A stretch of DNA of 64,000 nt from Marinobacter antarcticus (GCF_011049865.1 NZ_DRGY01000006.1:1-64000); one strand, 5' to 3'; shown: positions 28,686 to 38,959, numbered from the stretch's first letter. The notes: generated from the letters alone by a model not told the origin. Numbers and translations are program-made.

Positions 28686-29132
28686 TTAATCCCGGACGTG
28701 GCTTGCGAGTTTTTCGAGAACCTCGCGTAGTTTTTTGTCCTTCGTGTGCCCGGCTTCCTCTTTGAGGAGCTGGGCATTTTCTTTGCTCAAAGGCATTTTT
28801 TTCGCTGGCGGTTTTTCATGAAACCGTGGAGGCGCTACTTTTACCTTGAGCTTCCATACGAACCTGAACAGTTCATTTTCCCGCAATTTTTCCATTATTT
28901 CGTGCTGACGGAAACGAATTTGGCTGGCCGTTCCCGCGTTGCTTGCGGAGAGTGTCAGCGCGCCTTCCACACAACAGACAAATCGCGTCCCTGGCACCAG
29001 CGCTGGCGGTAGCGAAGTCAGCACATGATCTTCGGCATCGCGGTGAGTATGGGCTTTTGCGAACAGTTCTCGCAAAACCGGTGTTTTGCCCAGATTTTCG
29101 AAGGTTATTTTTTGCTCATTTTTCCGCTTCAT
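28686..29132 (-). CDS. dciA: DUF721 protein, DciA-like helicase-loader candidate
   Basis: DUF721/DciA family protein. DciA is the ancestral loader of the replicative helicase DnaB in bacteria without DnaC or DnaI. The N-terminal KH-like domain is visible from LGKTPVLRELFAKA to about residue 100 (LPPALVPGTRFVCCVEGALTL; IRFRQHEIMEKLRE), followed by a charged tail with predicted helix-forming Lys/Glu stretches. I use ATG 29132 (148 aa); a GTG at 29156 would add eight residues. The location between lpxC and secA, on the opposite strand, is common in pseudomonad-like genomes. It converges on lpxC with an 11-base gap. Confidence 0.7.
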   Translation of the reverse strand: MKRKNEQKITFENLGKTPVLRELFAKAHTHRDAEDHVLTSLPPALVPGTRFVCCVEGALTLSASNAGTASQIRFRQHEIMEKLRENELFRFVWKLKVKVAPPRFHEKPPAKKMPLSKENAQLLKEEAGHTKDKKLREVLEKLASHVRD

Positions 29133-29306
29133 AAGGCGTATTTTCTCGACGTCCACGATAACGATTGGTTACACTTCTGCACGTTTTTTGCGTAGTGCCA
29201 AGTCTGCTCTTGTTTTACCTTGTTGTAATTGAGTATGTCTACCGGGCGCTGCGATTTATCAGTACGTAGTTGTTGCCAAGGATGGCAGACCCACTCGGAA
29301 CTTTTC

Positions 29307-29339
29307 GGGCTGCAACACTACAGGACACGGTTGCAGCTC
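29307..29339 (+). promoter_or_regulatory. leader hairpin before the M23 peptidase gene
   Basis: GCTGCAAC (29309-29316) pairs perfectly with GTTGCAGC (29330-29337) around a 13-base loop; one G-T and one G-C pair extend the stem. No T-run follows, so it is not a terminator. It ends four bases before a possible ATG at 29344 and would block initiation there. It may control translation or stabilise the mRNA; the role is inferred. Confidence 0.45.
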
Positions 29340-29361
29340 CCCGATGAAACCTGAAGACACT

Positions 29362-30297
29362 ATGAACATCATTCTAGTTGGCAAGCGCCACAACGAGTCG
29401 CGGGTATTTGCCCTGAACGGAGGCGTTGCCTTTGCGTTGGCGTTTTTGGCTGTTGCCTTGCTTATGGTAACAGGGTGGGGCGGATACCGCTTTGCGACAA
29501 GCCAGGCAGAGGCCAGGAAACCTTCTGATTCCGAGCTCGTAGGCGTGTGGCAACAAGAACTCAGCGAACAGCAAGCCGAACTGACAGGGTTGCAACTGAA
29601 CGTTCAGGACCAGGTAGACGCACTGACACTTCGCCTTGGAGAACTTCAGGGCAGATTATTGCGCCTGGATGCGTTGGGTCAGCGTTTCGTGGAATCCGGT
29701 CTGGTCGCCAGCGATGAATTTGATTTTAACCAGCCGGCAGCTGTTGGTGGTCCTGAGGGTTCGCTTCCGACCGATTCCTTTTCTGCACCCGAATTAACGC
29801 GGATGATTGACGAGCTGGAGCGCAGGATGGAGGATCGTGAACAACAGCTGCGGCTGTTGGATCAGGTGTCCTCTCGCCAAAAACTGGAAGATGAACTGTA
29901 TCTCGAAGGTCGCCCCATTACGTGGGGTTGGTTGTCGTCACGATACGGTTACCGCTCTGATCCGTTCACTGGAAAGCGTACCTGGCATGCCGGTGTTGAT
30001 CTGGCAGGTAAGACAGGGAACGATATTATCTCTGTTGCGGGTGGCGTTGTGTCTTACGCAAGCGAGCGTCATGGTTATGGCAACCTGGTGGAGGTTGACC
30101 ACGGTGACGGCCTGGTTACGCGCTACGCACACTGCAAAACGATCAAAGTTAAAGTGGGTGATGTGGTGCAGAAAGGGCAGGTGCTGGCATTGATGGGGAG
30201 CACGGGCCGATCTACCGGACCTCACGTGCACTTTGAAGTCATACGTAATGGAAAGACCGAGAACCCGGAAACCTATATCAAAAGAGCCAGTCGCTAG
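29362..30297 (+). CDS. M23-family peptidase with coiled-coil, membrane anchored
   Basis: LytM-type zinc metallopeptidase or EnvC-like regulator acting on periplasmic peptidoglycan. The 311 aa product has an N-terminal transmembrane segment (about 20-42), a coiled-coil region (about 60-175, rich in Gln, Glu and Leu) and a C-terminal M23 domain. Metal ligands look intact: HAGVDLAG (H and D of the HxxxD motif) and PHVHFEVIRNG (HxH). It is therefore likely catalytic, unlike EnvC or NlpD. ATG 29362 is chosen because relatives start MNIILV; ATG 29344 would add six residues and abuts a hairpin. It sits directly upstream of secA, where enterics carry secM. Confidence 0.85.
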   Translation: MNIILVGKRHNESRVFALNGGVAFALAFLAVALLMVTGWGGYRFATSQAEARKPSDSELVGVWQQELSEQQAELTGLQLNVQDQVDALTLRLGELQGRLLRLDALGQRFVESGLVASDEFDFNQPAAVGGPEGSLPTDSFSAPELTRMIDELERRMEDREQQLRLLDQVSSRQKLEDELYLEGRPITWGWLSSRYGYRSDPFTGKRTWHAGVDLAGKTGNDIISVAGGVVSYASERHGYGNLVEVDHGDGLVTRYAHCKTIKVKVGDVVQKGQVLALMGSTGRSTGPHVHFEVIRNGKTENPETYIKRASR

Positions 30298-30446
30298 AGT
30301 TGCAGATTTTAGCTGACGTCAGGCCGCTCTCAACCCGCGTCTCAATCCGTCGATCGCCCTATCCTTCCAGCCCTCTCTTCACGCTTGTTAGCGCCCAGTA
30401 TTTGTCACAGGATCGTCATGGAACCCGGCTATGTGATCTCAGCGTT

Positions 30447-30474
30447 TTGTACTGTCGCAAAATAAGGTTAGAAT
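30447..30474 (+). promoter_or_regulatory. sigma70 promoter of secA
   Basis: TTGTAC (30447-30452) and TAGAAT (30469-30474) with a 16-base spacer, about 38 bases before the secA start codon. No other strong promoter is seen in the 215-base gap after the M23 gene. Confidence 0.5.
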
Positions 30475-30512
30475 GCCGGCTTCCTCCGTTTAATCTAGAG
30501 AAGTAGTAGTCT

Positions 30513-33263
30513 ATGTTCTCAAAGTTTGCAACCAAGATGTTCGGCAGTAAAAATGCCCGAGAAATCAAGAGAATGCGTAAGCTTGCATTGCGCGTTAATG
30601 AGCTTGAAGAGCAGTTTGGCAATCTGGCGGACTCCGAGTTGCAGGGCAAAACGGCGGAATTTCGCCGCCGATTGGATGAGGGAGAAAGCCTGGACGCGCT
30701 GCAGCCCGAAGCGTTTGCGACCGTTCGCGAGGCGGGGCGGCGTGTTATGGGTATGCGCCACTACGATGTGCAATTGGTTGGTGGTATTACCCTGCATGAG
30801 GGTCGGATTGCGGAGATGAAGACCGGTGAGGGTAAAACGCTGGTCGCGACGGCTGCTGTCTATCTCAACGCCTTGCCCAGTAAAGGCGTGCACGTTGTAA
30901 CCGTTAACGATTATCTGGCCAGTCGTGATGCCGAGTGGATGGGCAAGCTGTACCGCTTTCTCGGTTTACAGGTTGGCGTAGTGGTTGCCGGGCAGGCGCC
31001 GGAGGAAAAGCGCGCTGCTTATCAGGCCGATATTACCTACGGTACCAACAACGAATTTGGTTTCGATTATTTGCGTGACAATATGGCATTCAGCACCGAT
31101 GACAAGGTGCAACGTGGTCTCCATTACGCGATTGTAGACGAGGTCGACTCCATTCTGATCGACGAGGCGCGCACACCGCTGATTATTTCGGGTGCTGCGG
31201 AAGACAGCTCCAAAGCCTATCTGGCGATCAACGAATTGATTCCCAATCTCGAAAAAGGTGAAGTGAATGAGGAGGGCGAGCCCTCTGGCGACTTCACTAT
31301 CGATGAAAAAACACGCCAGGTTGAATTGACCGAAGCAGGCCATGAACGGGTGGAAGAGCTTTTGCTGAATCGCGAGCTCCTGAAAGAAGGCGAGAGCCTG
31401 TACTCTGCGGCAAACCTCAGCCTCCTGCACCACGTGCACTCTGCGTTGCGTGCCCATCATCTGTTCCAGAAAGACGTTGATTACATTGTTCAGGGCGGCC
31501 AGGTCGTCATTGTGGACGAGCATACCGGGCGCACCATGCCGGGCAGGCGCTGGAGTGAAGGTCTGCATCAGGCGATGGAAGCCAAAGAAGGCATGAACAT
31601 TCAGGCGGAGAGCCAGACTCTCGCCTCAACGACCTTCCAGAACTATTTTCGGCTTTACGACAAGCTTGCTGGCATGACCGGCACGGCAGATACCGAAGCC
31701 TTCGAGTTTCGGCAGATTTACGGCCTGGACGTGGTGGTTATCCCGCCCAATAGACCGATCCAGCGAACCGATTATAACGACCTTGTTTACTTGACTCAGG
31801 ATGAGAAGTTTCACGCCATCATCGATGAAATCAAGGATGTGACAGGCGAGGGTCGGCCCATTCTTGTGGGCACGGCGTCAATCGAGGCGTCTGAACTGCT
31901 CTCCATGTTGCTCAAGAAAGCGCGTATCGAGCACAAGATTCTTAACGCCAAGCAGCACGAGTCAGAAGCACAGATCATCGCCCAGGCAGGCAGCCCGGGT
32001 GCTGTTACCATCGCCACCAACATGGCTGGCCGAGGCACAGACATTGTGCTTGGGGGTAACTGGGAGCACGAGGCAGCAATTCTGGATAACGCCTCCGAGG
32101 AAGAAGTTGCTCGCCTTAAGGCAGAGTGGACAGAGCGTCACAACCAGGTGCTGGAAGCCGGTGGTTTGCACATTGTTGGCACCGAACGTCACGAATCCCG
32201 CCGTATAGATAACCAGCTGCGCGGCCGGGCCGGTCGCCAAGGCGACCCGGGTTCTTCCCGCTTTTTCTTGTCCTTGGAAGATAACCTGATGCGTATCTTT
32301 GCCCCGGACCGGGTTAAGAGCCTCATGCAGGCAATGGGCATGAAGAAAGGCGAGGCCATAGAGCATCGCATGGTGACCAACGCCATCGAAAAGTCCCAGC
32401 GTAAAGTTGAGGGCCGCAACTTTGACATGCGTAAAACGCTGCTTGAGTACGATGACGTTGCCAATGACCAACGTACGGTTATCTATGACCAGCGCAATGA
32501 GGTTATGTCATCCGAAGATGTCTCCGAGATGGTTGATACCATCCGTGAAGACGTTGTTGACGTGCTTATCAGCGAGCACATTCCACCCCAGAGTATGCCC
32601 GAGCAGTGGGATGTGGTCGGCCTTGAAGCGCAGTTGCAGTCGGAAATGTCGATCGACTTGCCCGTCCAGAGCTGGCTGGAAGAAGACAAACAGCTATTCG
32701 AAGACAATCTTCGCCAGAAAATTCTGGACGAAATTGTAGCGGCTTACCGGGCCAAGGAAGAAGTGGTCGGCGCTGGCTCCATGCGCAAATTCGAAAAGCA
32801 GGTGTTCCTGCAGGTTCTGGATACACTCTGGAAAGAGCATCTTTCCAATATGGATCACCTGCGCCGCGGCATCCACTTACGTGGCTACGCTCAAAAAAAT
32901 CCCAAGCAGGAATATAAGCGCGAAGCGTTCAACATGTTTGAGGCTATGCTTGAGACCATGAAGCGTGATGTAACTCGTGTGCTTTGCCACGTGCGGGTTC
33001 AGAGCCGCGAAGAAATGGACGAGGTTGAACGTCACCGTAAGGAGGAGCTTGAACAAGAGCTTTCCAAAGCACGCCTGCGTCACGATGAGACCAGTGCGAC
33101 AGCGCAGAGCGAGGCCGAACAAGGCGATGATCGCGACACCGGCGGCTCGCAGCAGACGACCCCTGAAACGTTCGTGCGACAGGAACGCAAGGTAGGTCGT
33201 AATGAGCCCTGCCCATGTGGCTCTGGCAAAAAGTACAAGCAGTGTTGTGGCAAAGTGGACTGA
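30513..33263 (+). CDS. secA: preprotein translocase ATPase SecA
   Basis: Motor ATPase that drives proteins through SecYEG. Walker A ([11 protein letters not shown], residues 102-112), the [15 protein letters not shown] block (Walker B), the [13 protein letters not shown] and [10 protein letters not shown] helicase motifs and the C-terminal zinc-binding [13 protein letters not shown] (SecB and lipid contact) are all present. Length of 916 aa matches the E. coli type. A Glu/Gln-rich linker precedes the zinc tail. It has its own promoter and is closed by a terminator at 33295. Confidence 0.98.
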   Translation: MFSKFATKMFGSKNAREIKRMRKLALRVNELEEQFGNLADSELQGKTAEFRRRLDEGESLDALQPEAFATVREAGRRVMGMRHYDVQLVGGITLHEGRIAEMKTGEGKTLVATAAVYLNALPSKGVHVVTVNDYLASRDAEWMGKLYRFLGLQVGVVVAGQAPEEKRAAYQADITYGTNNEFGFDYLRDNMAFSTDDKVQRGLHYAIVDEVDSILIDEARTPLIISGAAEDSSKAYLAINELIPNLEKGEVNEEGEPSGDFTIDEKTRQVELTEAGHERVEELLLNRELLKEGESLYSAANLSLLHHVHSALRAHHLFQKDVDYIVQGGQVVIVDEHTGRTMPGRRWSEGLHQAMEAKEGMNIQAESQTLASTTFQNYFRLYDKLAGMTGTADTEAFEFRQIYGLDVVVIPPNRPIQRTDYNDLVYLTQDEKFHAIIDEIKDVTGEGRPILVGTASIEASELLSMLLKKARIEHKILNAKQHESEAQIIAQAGSPGAVTIATNMAGRGTDIVLGGNWEHEAAILDNASEEEVARLKAEWTERHNQVLEAGGLHIVGTERHESRRIDNQLRGRAGRQGDPGSSRFFLSLEDNLMRIFAPDRVKSLMQAMGMKKGEAIEHRMVTNAIEKSQRKVEGRNFDMRKTLLEYDDVANDQRTVIYDQRNEVMSSEDVSEMVDTIREDVVDVLISEHIPPQSMPEQWDVVGLEAQLQSEMSIDLPVQSWLEEDKQLFEDNLRQKILDEIVAAYRAKEEVVGAGSMRKFEKQVFLQVLDTLWKEHLSNMDHLRRGIHLRGYAQKNPKQEYKREAFNMFEAMLETMKRDVTRVLCHVRVQSREEMDEVERHRKEELEQELSKARLRHDETSATAQSEAEQGDDRDTGGSQQTTPETFVRQERKVGRNEPCPCGSGKKYKQCCGKVD

Positions 33264-33294
33264 CCACACCGAACAGACAGAAAATAAAGTACGG

Positions 33295-33335
33295 AGCCCG
33301 CAATCGCCCAGCTTACTGGCAAACTGCGGGTTTTT
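33295..33335 (+). terminator. Rho-independent terminator of secA
   Basis: CCCGCA (33297-33302) pairs with TGCGGG (33325-33330), followed by five T. The 22-base loop can form an inner GCC/GGC stem. It lies 34 bases after the secA stop. Confidence 0.65.
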
Positions 33336-33372
33336 CGTTTTCAGGCGTATCTGAATCAAAAGGAGTGACACG

Positions 33373-34590
33373 ATGGCGGTTGGACCAGGAACCCTGCCCG
33401 AATTTTTCCCGGTAAAAGGCGTCAGGCTCGGTATTGCCAGCGCCGGTATCAAGAAGCCTGGTCGCAAAGATGTGGTGGTGTTTGAGCTGGCGCCGGGAAG
33501 CCGTGTTGCAGGGCTGTTTACCACCAACCAGTTCTGTGCGGCCCCAGTGACTCTTAGCCGTAAACATCTGACCGAAAAAGCGCCGCGCTATTTGCTGATC
33601 AATACGGGAAACGCCAATGCGGGTACGGGTGAGCGCGGTATGAAAGATGCGCTGGCGTGCTGCGAGGCGCTGGCTCAACACGCTGGCGTGAGCGCCGCCG
33701 AGGTGCTGCCGTTTTCCACGGGTGTGATCGGAGAGCCGTTGCAGGTTCAAAAGATTGTGAGCGCACTGCCAGAGGCCTTGGTCAGCGCTGGCGATAACCG
33801 CTGGGCTGAAGCTGCCAGCGGCATAATGACCACCGATACACGCCCTAAAGGTGAGTCCGTACGGATTGATCTGGGCGGGCACACAGTGACCATTTCGGGC
33901 ATCAGCAAAGGCGCCGGCATGATTCGCCCGAATATGGCCACCATGCTGGGCTTTATCGCTACAGACGCCTGTATTGCGCCAGAGGCGCTGCAAGCACTGG
34001 CATCTGAGCTTGGCGAGGCGTCTTTCAACCGTATTACCATTGACGGCGACACGTCCACCAACGACGCCTGCATGCTGATCGCCAGCGGCCAGTATGGCGG
34101 CCCGGAAATTACGCTCGATAGCCCGCACCTGCCGGCGCTGCGGGACGCGCTGAAGGACGTCTATCTGCATCTTGCTCACGCCATCGTGCGCGACGGCGAA
34201 GGTGCCACCAAGTTTGTCACTATTCAGGTCAGTGGAGCGGCGGCCCGCCAGGAGGCCCTGGACGTGGCGTATACGGTTGCGCATTCGCCTTTGGTGAAGA
34301 CGGCGCTGTTTGCGTCTGATCCCAACTGGGGGCGAATTCTTGCGGCAGTCGGGCGGGCGGGCGTTGCCGATCTGGATGTTAGTTTACTGGAAATCCATCT
34401 TGGTGACGTTTGTCTCGTTCGGGACGGTGGTCGTGCTGAGGATTATTCCGAGGCGCGAGGCCAGGCGGTCATGGATCAGGAAGAGATCACCATCGCCATT
34501 GACCTGAAACGGGGTGATGTCTGCGAAACGGTCTGGACCTGCGACTTCTCCCACGATTATGTCACCATCAACGCGGACTACCGCAGTTAA
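33373..34590 (+). CDS. argJ: glutamate N-acetyltransferase / amino-acid acetyltransferase ArgJ
   Basis: ArgJ recycles acetyl groups in arginine synthesis by moving acetyl from N-acetylornithine to glutamate; bifunctional forms also use acetyl-CoA. It is made as one chain that self-cleaves before the Thr of the ATM motif. Here the block GAGMIRPNMATMLGFIATDAC places cleavage between Ala189 and Thr190, with ITIDGDTSTNDACML following. Length of 405 aa is typical. GGAGTGA precedes ATG 33373. The Nudix-ThiE gene follows two bases after its stop. Confidence 0.95.
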   Translation: MAVGPGTLPEFFPVKGVRLGIASAGIKKPGRKDVVVFELAPGSRVAGLFTTNQFCAAPVTLSRKHLTEKAPRYLLINTGNANAGTGERGMKDALACCEALAQHAGVSAAEVLPFSTGVIGEPLQVQKIVSALPEALVSAGDNRWAEAASGIMTTDTRPKGESVRIDLGGHTVTISGISKGAGMIRPNMATMLGFIATDACIAPEALQALASELGEASFNRITIDGDTSTNDACMLIASGQYGGPEITLDSPHLPALRDALKDVYLHLAHAIVRDGEGATKFVTIQVSGAAARQEALDVAYTVAHSPLVKTALFASDPNWGRILAAVGRAGVADLDVSLLEIHLGDVCLVRDGGRAEDYSEARGQAVMDQEEITIAIDLKRGDVCETVWTCDFSHDYVTINADYRS

Positions 34591-34592
34591 GT

Positions 34593-35588
34593 ATGGCCAA
34601 CACACAAATTGACGTGCGGGAGGTTCATGTCGCGGTCGGAGTGATCGTCCGGGAGGGGCGAGTGCTTATCGCCCGGCGGCCGGACCACGTTCATCAGGGC
34701 GGTTTGCTGGAGTTCCCTGGCGGTAAGGTTGAGCCCGAAGAAACCGTTCAGGCTGCCTTGGTTCGTGAGATTGCCGAGGAGACAAGCCTGCAGATACCGT
34801 TGAAATCTCTGCAGCCTGTGATCTGTATCCGGCATGATTACGGTGACAAACGGGTGCGTCTGGATGTGTGGAGAACAGATAAGGCACGGGGCGAAGCACA
34901 TGGCCGTGAAGGGCAGTCTATCCATTGGGTGAGTCCGAACGATCTTCGGGATGAGGACTTTCCGGTGGCTAACCGCGGAATTATCCGGGCACTGCAGCTG
35001 CCTTTCTTGCTCGCGATAACCGGACACATTCACGCCGGTGGCGAGGGGGGCCAGCAACTGCACCGGGCGCTTGCCGCGCTTCCGGCTGGGTTGTCAGAAC
35101 GCGATCATGCCAGATTGGTGCTGTTGCGCGCACCGAGTATGTCTGCAGAGGATTACCGCGCCTTGACCGAGTCTGCTTTGGGCGTGTGTGAGCCGGCGGG
35201 TGCCGGCCTGATACTTCACGGGCCTCCAGCAGTGTTTGATGACAACCCCGGTGCGGCGGGACTGCATTTGCCCTGGCGCGAAGCCCGGAGCCTTCAAGCA
35301 AGACCTGTTCGTGACGGAGTCTGGCTAGGCGTTTCGTGCCACGACGCCCGTCAAATGGATCACGCGGTTGCCATCGGTGCCGACTATGTCGTGTTGGGTC
35401 CTGTCAAGCCGACGGCGACTCATCCCGGATCGACCGTTCTGGGCTGGGCTCATTTCCGGGAATTGGTGTCCCGCGCGCCGATACCGGTCTTCGCGCTGGG
35501 TGGCCTCACGCTGACCGATCTCGATGAGGTGCAGCAGGCGGGTGGTCAGGGCGTGGCCGGAATTCGTTACTGGTGGCCACAAAGCTGA
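34593..35588 (+). CDS. Nudix (MutT) hydrolase fused to a ThiE-like domain
   Basis: Two-domain protein (331 aa). The N-terminal half (residues 1 to about 130) is a MutT-like Nudix hydrolase, expected to remove oxidised nucleotides such as 8-oxo-dGTP. The Nudix box spans 44-66 (GKVEPEE ... REIAEETSL) with all acidic and Arg positions kept but Ser in place of the usual final Gly. The C-terminal half (about 150-331) resembles thiamine-phosphate synthase (GVSCHDARQMDHAVAIGADYV, GPVKPTATHPG, FALGGL). This fusion is known in Pseudomonas and relatives; the role of its ThiE half is unproven. Coupled to argJ (two-base gap). Confidence 0.9.
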   Translation: MANTQIDVREVHVAVGVIVREGRVLIARRPDHVHQGGLLEFPGGKVEPEETVQAALVREIAEETSLQIPLKSLQPVICIRHDYGDKRVRLDVWRTDKARGEAHGREGQSIHWVSPNDLRDEDFPVANRGIIRALQLPFLLAITGHIHAGGEGGQQLHRALAALPAGLSERDHARLVLLRAPSMSAEDYRALTESALGVCEPAGAGLILHGPPAVFDDNPGAAGLHLPWREARSLQARPVRDGVWLGVSCHDARQMDHAVAIGADYVVLGPVKPTATHPGSTVLGWAHFRELVSRAPIPVFALGGLTLTDLDEVQQAGGQGVAGIRYWWPQS

Positions 35589-35599
35589 GGTGGTTATCT

Positions 35600-35664
35600 A
35601 TTTCAATGATTCAAATTGTCTTATTTCAATGATTCAAATTATTCAAATCAAAACCTATTCAAAT
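35600..35664. repeat. degenerate tandem repeats of ATTCAAAT
   Basis: An 18-base unit, ATTTCAATGATTCAAATT, occurs at 35600-35617 and again at 35623-35640. Its core ATTCAAAT recurs at 35641 and 35657, giving four copies in 56 bases. The stretch is much richer in A+T than the flanking genes and fills the gap before moaC. It could be an operator array, a curved-DNA element or slippage product. Confidence 0.6.
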
Positions 35665-35683
35665 GGAAACCCCGGGAGGCGTC

Positions 35684-36166
35684 GTGAGTAAACTGACCCA
35701 TCTTGATGACAAGGGCGAAGCCCGCATGGTGGATGTGACGGATAAGTCCGTGACGGAGCGGGAAGCCCGCGCTGAAGCAACGATCCACATGGCAGCAGAA
35801 ACCCTCAAAATGATTACGGAAGGGGAGCACCCCAAAGGTGATGTGCTGGCAGTTGCCCGTATCGCTGGAATCATGGCGGCGAAAAGAACGCACGATCTGA
35901 TTCCTTTGTGCCACGCCCTGAATCTGACCTCGGTGAAGGTGGAGCTTGTTCCGGGGCACGATGGCACATCGGTTCACATACTGACCCGCTGCAAACTTTC
36001 CGGCCAGACCGGGGTTGAGATGGAAGCGCTGACCGCGGCCAGCATCGCGGCACTGACGGTATACGATATGTGCAAGGCGGTGGACAAGGCCATGGAAATC
36101 AGTGGGGTGCGGTTGTTAGAGAAAAAAGGCGGGCGCAGTGGACACTGGGTTGCCGGGACTCAGTGA
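35684..36166 (+). CDS. moaC: cyclic pyranopterin monophosphate synthase MoaC
   Basis: MoaC converts the MoaA product into cyclic pyranopterin monophosphate in molybdenum cofactor synthesis. Family blocks: [48 protein letters not shown] and [24 protein letters not shown] with its active-site region. The start is GTG 35684: GGGAGG at 35674-35679 is five bases away, and the product then begins [17 protein letters not shown] like E. coli MoaC (160 aa). An ATG at 35663 would add seven residues and lies in the repeat tract. No other moa gene is nearby. A small CCGGA-CGT-TCCGG hairpin follows at 36178. Confidence 0.94.
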   Translation: MSKLTHLDDKGEARMVDVTDKSVTEREARAEATIHMAAETLKMITEGEHPKGDVLAVARIAGIMAAKRTHDLIPLCHALNLTSVKVELVPGHDGTSVHILTRCKLSGQTGVEMEALTAASIAALTVYDMCKAVDKAMEISGVRLLEKKGGRSGHWVAGTQ

Positions 36167-36287
36167 TGCATTATCTGCCGGACGTTCCGGTTCGTAAATC
36201 TCGCCAACATTGCGGCTGATTGGCAGCCCGTGGTGGCCGGCTCATGGTAGAATGTACCCCCTGTTTATTGAACCACGAGGAAAGACT

Positions 36288-36902
36288 GTGGCTGTTCGTT
36301 ACATCCAGACTTGCCAATTGCCGACCCCATTCGGGGTATTCGACATGCATGGCTTTGAAGAGCCGGACACCGGGAAGGAGCACATTGCCCTGACTCTGGG
36401 GTCGCTGGACAGTGATGAACCCATGTTGGCCCGCACGCATTCCGAGTGTTTGACCGGCGATGCGTTATACAGCATGCGCTGCGATTGCGGCTATCAACTT
36501 GAAGAGGCGCTGGGCAGTATCGCCCGTGAAGGGCGTGGCATTCTGATGTATTTGCGCCAAGAGGGCCGGGGCATTGGTTTGCTTAATAAAATTCGGGCTT
36601 ACCGCCTACAGGACGAAGGTGCAGACACCGTGGAGGCTAATGAGCGCCTCGGGTTTGCGGCAGACCTTCGTGATTACAGCATGTGTAAAGACATGCTGGA
36701 GCACCTTGGTATCAAAAAGCTGCGCCTGATGACCAATAACCCGCGCAAAGTGAGTGCACTGACGTCTTACGGTATTGAAATCACAGAGCGCGTTCCCCTG
36801 CACGTTGGCCGTAATCCCCACAACGAGCATTACCTCAATACCAAGCAGAGTAAGCTCGGACATTTGCTGGAGACCCATCAGGACGAAGATCCCCAGTTTT
36901 AA
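36288..36902 (+). CDS. ribA: GTP cyclohydrolase II
   Basis: RibA opens GTP in the first step of riboflavin synthesis. The zinc site [15 protein letters not shown], the arginine finger segment [16 protein letters not shown], and the end [10 protein letters not shown] ... RNPHNEHYL match E. coli RibA closely. GTG 36288 is chosen (204 aa) since GAGG at 36277-36280 is seven bases upstream and the product begins [16 protein letters not shown]. An upstream open frame from 36210 has no similarity. A TAGAAT box at 36248 may be a -10 element but has no matching -35. It is a stand-alone RibA, not a RibBA fusion. Confidence 0.94.
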   Translation: MAVRYIQTCQLPTPFGVFDMHGFEEPDTGKEHIALTLGSLDSDEPMLARTHSECLTGDALYSMRCDCGYQLEEALGSIAREGRGILMYLRQEGRGIGLLNKIRAYRLQDEGADTVEANERLGFAADLRDYSMCKDMLEHLGIKKLRLMTNNPRKVSALTSYGIEITERVPLHVGRNPHNEHYLNTKQSKLGHLLETHQDEDPQF

Positions 36903-36935
36903 TCCTTTAATCAAACCCCGCTGTGTTGTTAGCCT

Positions 36936-38867
36936 TTATTTAACCGCCTCAAGCCTTTGGTGTTGAAGGCGCTTCATGCGCGTGTCGATGGCAGAGAATA
37001 TGCCATGGGCGTCCAGCCCGCAGTCTTTAAGCAACTCCTCACGTTTGCCGTGATCAATGAAGGTGTCTGGTAATCCAAGTTGCAGCACGGGCATGAGAAT
37101 CTCTTGCCTGTTCAGACATTCCGTTACAGCGCTTCCGGCACCGCCGGCAATGGCGTTCTCTTCTAACGTAACCAGCAGTTCATGCTGCTGTGCAAGCTCG
37201 AAAATCAGTGCTTCGTCCAGCGGCTTCACGAAACGCATGTCAGCCACCGTTGCCCCCAGCTTTTCTGCGGCCTCAAGTGCCGGAGTGAGGAGCGTGCCAA
37301 AATTGAGAATGGCTATTCGGCTGCCCTCACGAACCTTGCGGCCCTTGCCAACAGGGCAGACAGTGAGCTCTTCACAGATTCGTGCGCCGGGGCCGGTTCC
37401 TCTGGGATAGCGCACGGCTGCCGGGCCCTCATACAGTAGGCCGGTATGCAGCAACTGACGCGTTTCGTTTTCATCGGACGGCGTCATCAGAATCATGTTC
37501 GGAATACAGCGCAGATAACTGATATCAAACGCACCTGCGTGGGTAGGGCCATCTTCGCCCACCAGCCCCGCCCGATCGATAGCGAACAACACATCCAGAT
37601 TTTGAATGGCAATGTCGTGTATCAGCTGATCGTATGCCCGTTGCAAGAACGTGGAGTAAATCGCAACCACGGGCTTTGCGCCGTCGCACGCCATGCCGGC
37701 TGCAAGCGTTACGGCATGTTGCTCGGCAATCGCAACATCGAAATAACGATCCGGAAAGCGTTCGGAGAACGCGAGCAGGTCCGAGCCTTCGCACATGGCG
37801 GGGGTTATGCCGTTTACGCGCTCATCCAACTCAGCGGCGTCACACAGCCACTGTCCGAATACATTGGCGTATTTCTGCCTGGCCGGCGCAGATTTTATTG
37901 GCTCTGGCTTGTCGGCAGGCACGGGTTCAATTTTGTTGATGGCGTGGTAGCCGATGGGATCTGCTTCGGCCGGCGCGAACCCTTTGCCTTTGGTGGTCAC
38001 TATATGAAGAAACTGCGGACCTTCCAGCTCGCGGATATTTTCCAGGGTCTCAATCAGCAAGGGTAGATCGTGCCCATCAATGGGCCCGATATAATTGAAG
38101 CCCAATTCTTCAAACAAAGTGCCGGGCGCAATCATGCCTTTGAAGTGTTCTTCGGTTTTCTTCGCCAGAGCCATCAGTTGGGGTGCGCCTTGAAGCACTT
38201 TCTTGCTGCTGTCACGAACCTGATTGTAGGTGCGGCTTGAAAGCAACTTGGCGAAATAGTTGGACAGACCTCCGACATTGCGAGAGATCGACATATCGTT
38301 ATCGTTCAGGATCACCAGCATATCGGCGTGCAGGTGGCCTGCGTGGTTCAGTGCCTCAAATGCCATGCCTGCCGTCATTGCGCCATCGCCTATGACCGCA
38401 ATACTTTTGCGGCCGGTGTTTTGCTGGCGGGCGGCAACGGCCATGCCCAGCGCTGCACTGATGGAGGTGCTGGAATGACCAACGCCGAAGGTGTCGTATG
38501 GGCTTTCGGCGCGCTTCGGAAAAGCGGCCAGGCCGTCCTTGCGACGAATGCTGCCCATTTGTTCACGACGACCGGTAAGAATCTTGTGAGGGTAGGCCTG
38601 GTGCCCCACATCCCATATCAGGCGGTCTTCGGGTGTATTGAAGACATAATGCAGCGCTACCGTGAGTTCGAGCACGCCCAGACCGGCACCAAAATGGCCA
38701 CCGGTCTGCCCGACAGACCACAGTAAGAACGCTCTTAACTCTCTGGCAAACTGAACAAGCTGGTCAGACGGCAGTTCCCGTAACTGAGCGGGTATGTCAA
38801 TCCGATCCAGCAACGGCGTATTTGGTCGCTGTGAAGGGATTTCCTTGAAAATATAAGTGTCCTGCAT
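36936..38867 (-). CDS. dxs: 1-deoxy-D-xylulose-5-phosphate synthase
   Basis: Thiamine-diphosphate enzyme that condenses pyruvate and glyceraldehyde 3-phosphate, the entry step of the MEP isoprenoid pathway. The ThDP/Mg motif [18 protein letters not shown]...NDNDMSIS is complete, and the transketolase central region ([33 protein letters not shown]) is clear. Length of 643 aa is normal. It is the last gene of xseB-ispA-dxs, 92 bases after ispA, so the two isoprenoid enzymes are made together. Confidence 0.97.
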   Translation of the reverse strand: MQDTYIFKEIPSQRPNTPLLDRIDIPAQLRELPSDQLVQFARELRAFLLWSVGQTGGHFGAGLGVLELTVALHYVFNTPEDRLIWDVGHQAYPHKILTGRREQMGSIRRKDGLAAFPKRAESPYDTFGVGHSSTSISAALGMAVAARQQNTGRKSIAVIGDGAMTAGMAFEALNHAGHLHADMLVILNDNDMSISRNVGGLSNYFAKLLSSRTYNQVRDSSKKVLQGAPQLMALAKKTEEHFKGMIAPGTLFEELGFNYIGPIDGHDLPLLIETLENIRELEGPQFLHIVTTKGKGFAPAEADPIGYHAINKIEPVPADKPEPIKSAPARQKYANVFGQWLCDAAELDERVNGITPAMCEGSDLLAFSERFPDRYFDVAIAEQHAVTLAAGMACDGAKPVVAIYSTFLQRAYDQLIHDIAIQNLDVLFAIDRAGLVGEDGPTHAGAFDISYLRCIPNMILMTPSDENETRQLLHTGLLYEGPAAVRYPRGTGPGARICEELTVCPVGKGRKVREGSRIAILNFGTLLTPALEAAEKLGATVADMRFVKPLDEALIFELAQQHELLVTLEENAIAGGAGSAVTECLNRQEILMPVLQLGLPDTFIDHGKREELLKDCGLDAHGIFSAIDTRMKRLQHQRLEAVK

Positions 38868-38959
38868 CTGCTAGGGTCTTTTCCGCAATGTTATGAATTC
38901 GTATTACCTTAGTGTGCGCTTCTGCCGCACCCGGATTCAATGACGTACTTAGTGAAGGC

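Noticed and set aside
30297-30513. SecM-like arrest peptide gene before secA
   Set aside because: No short frame with a signal peptide and arrest-like C-terminus is present in the gap.
36166-36288. FMN riboswitch before ribA
   Set aside because: None of the conserved FMN-aptamer blocks is visible in the 121 bases before the gene; only a short CCGGA/TCCGG stem is present.
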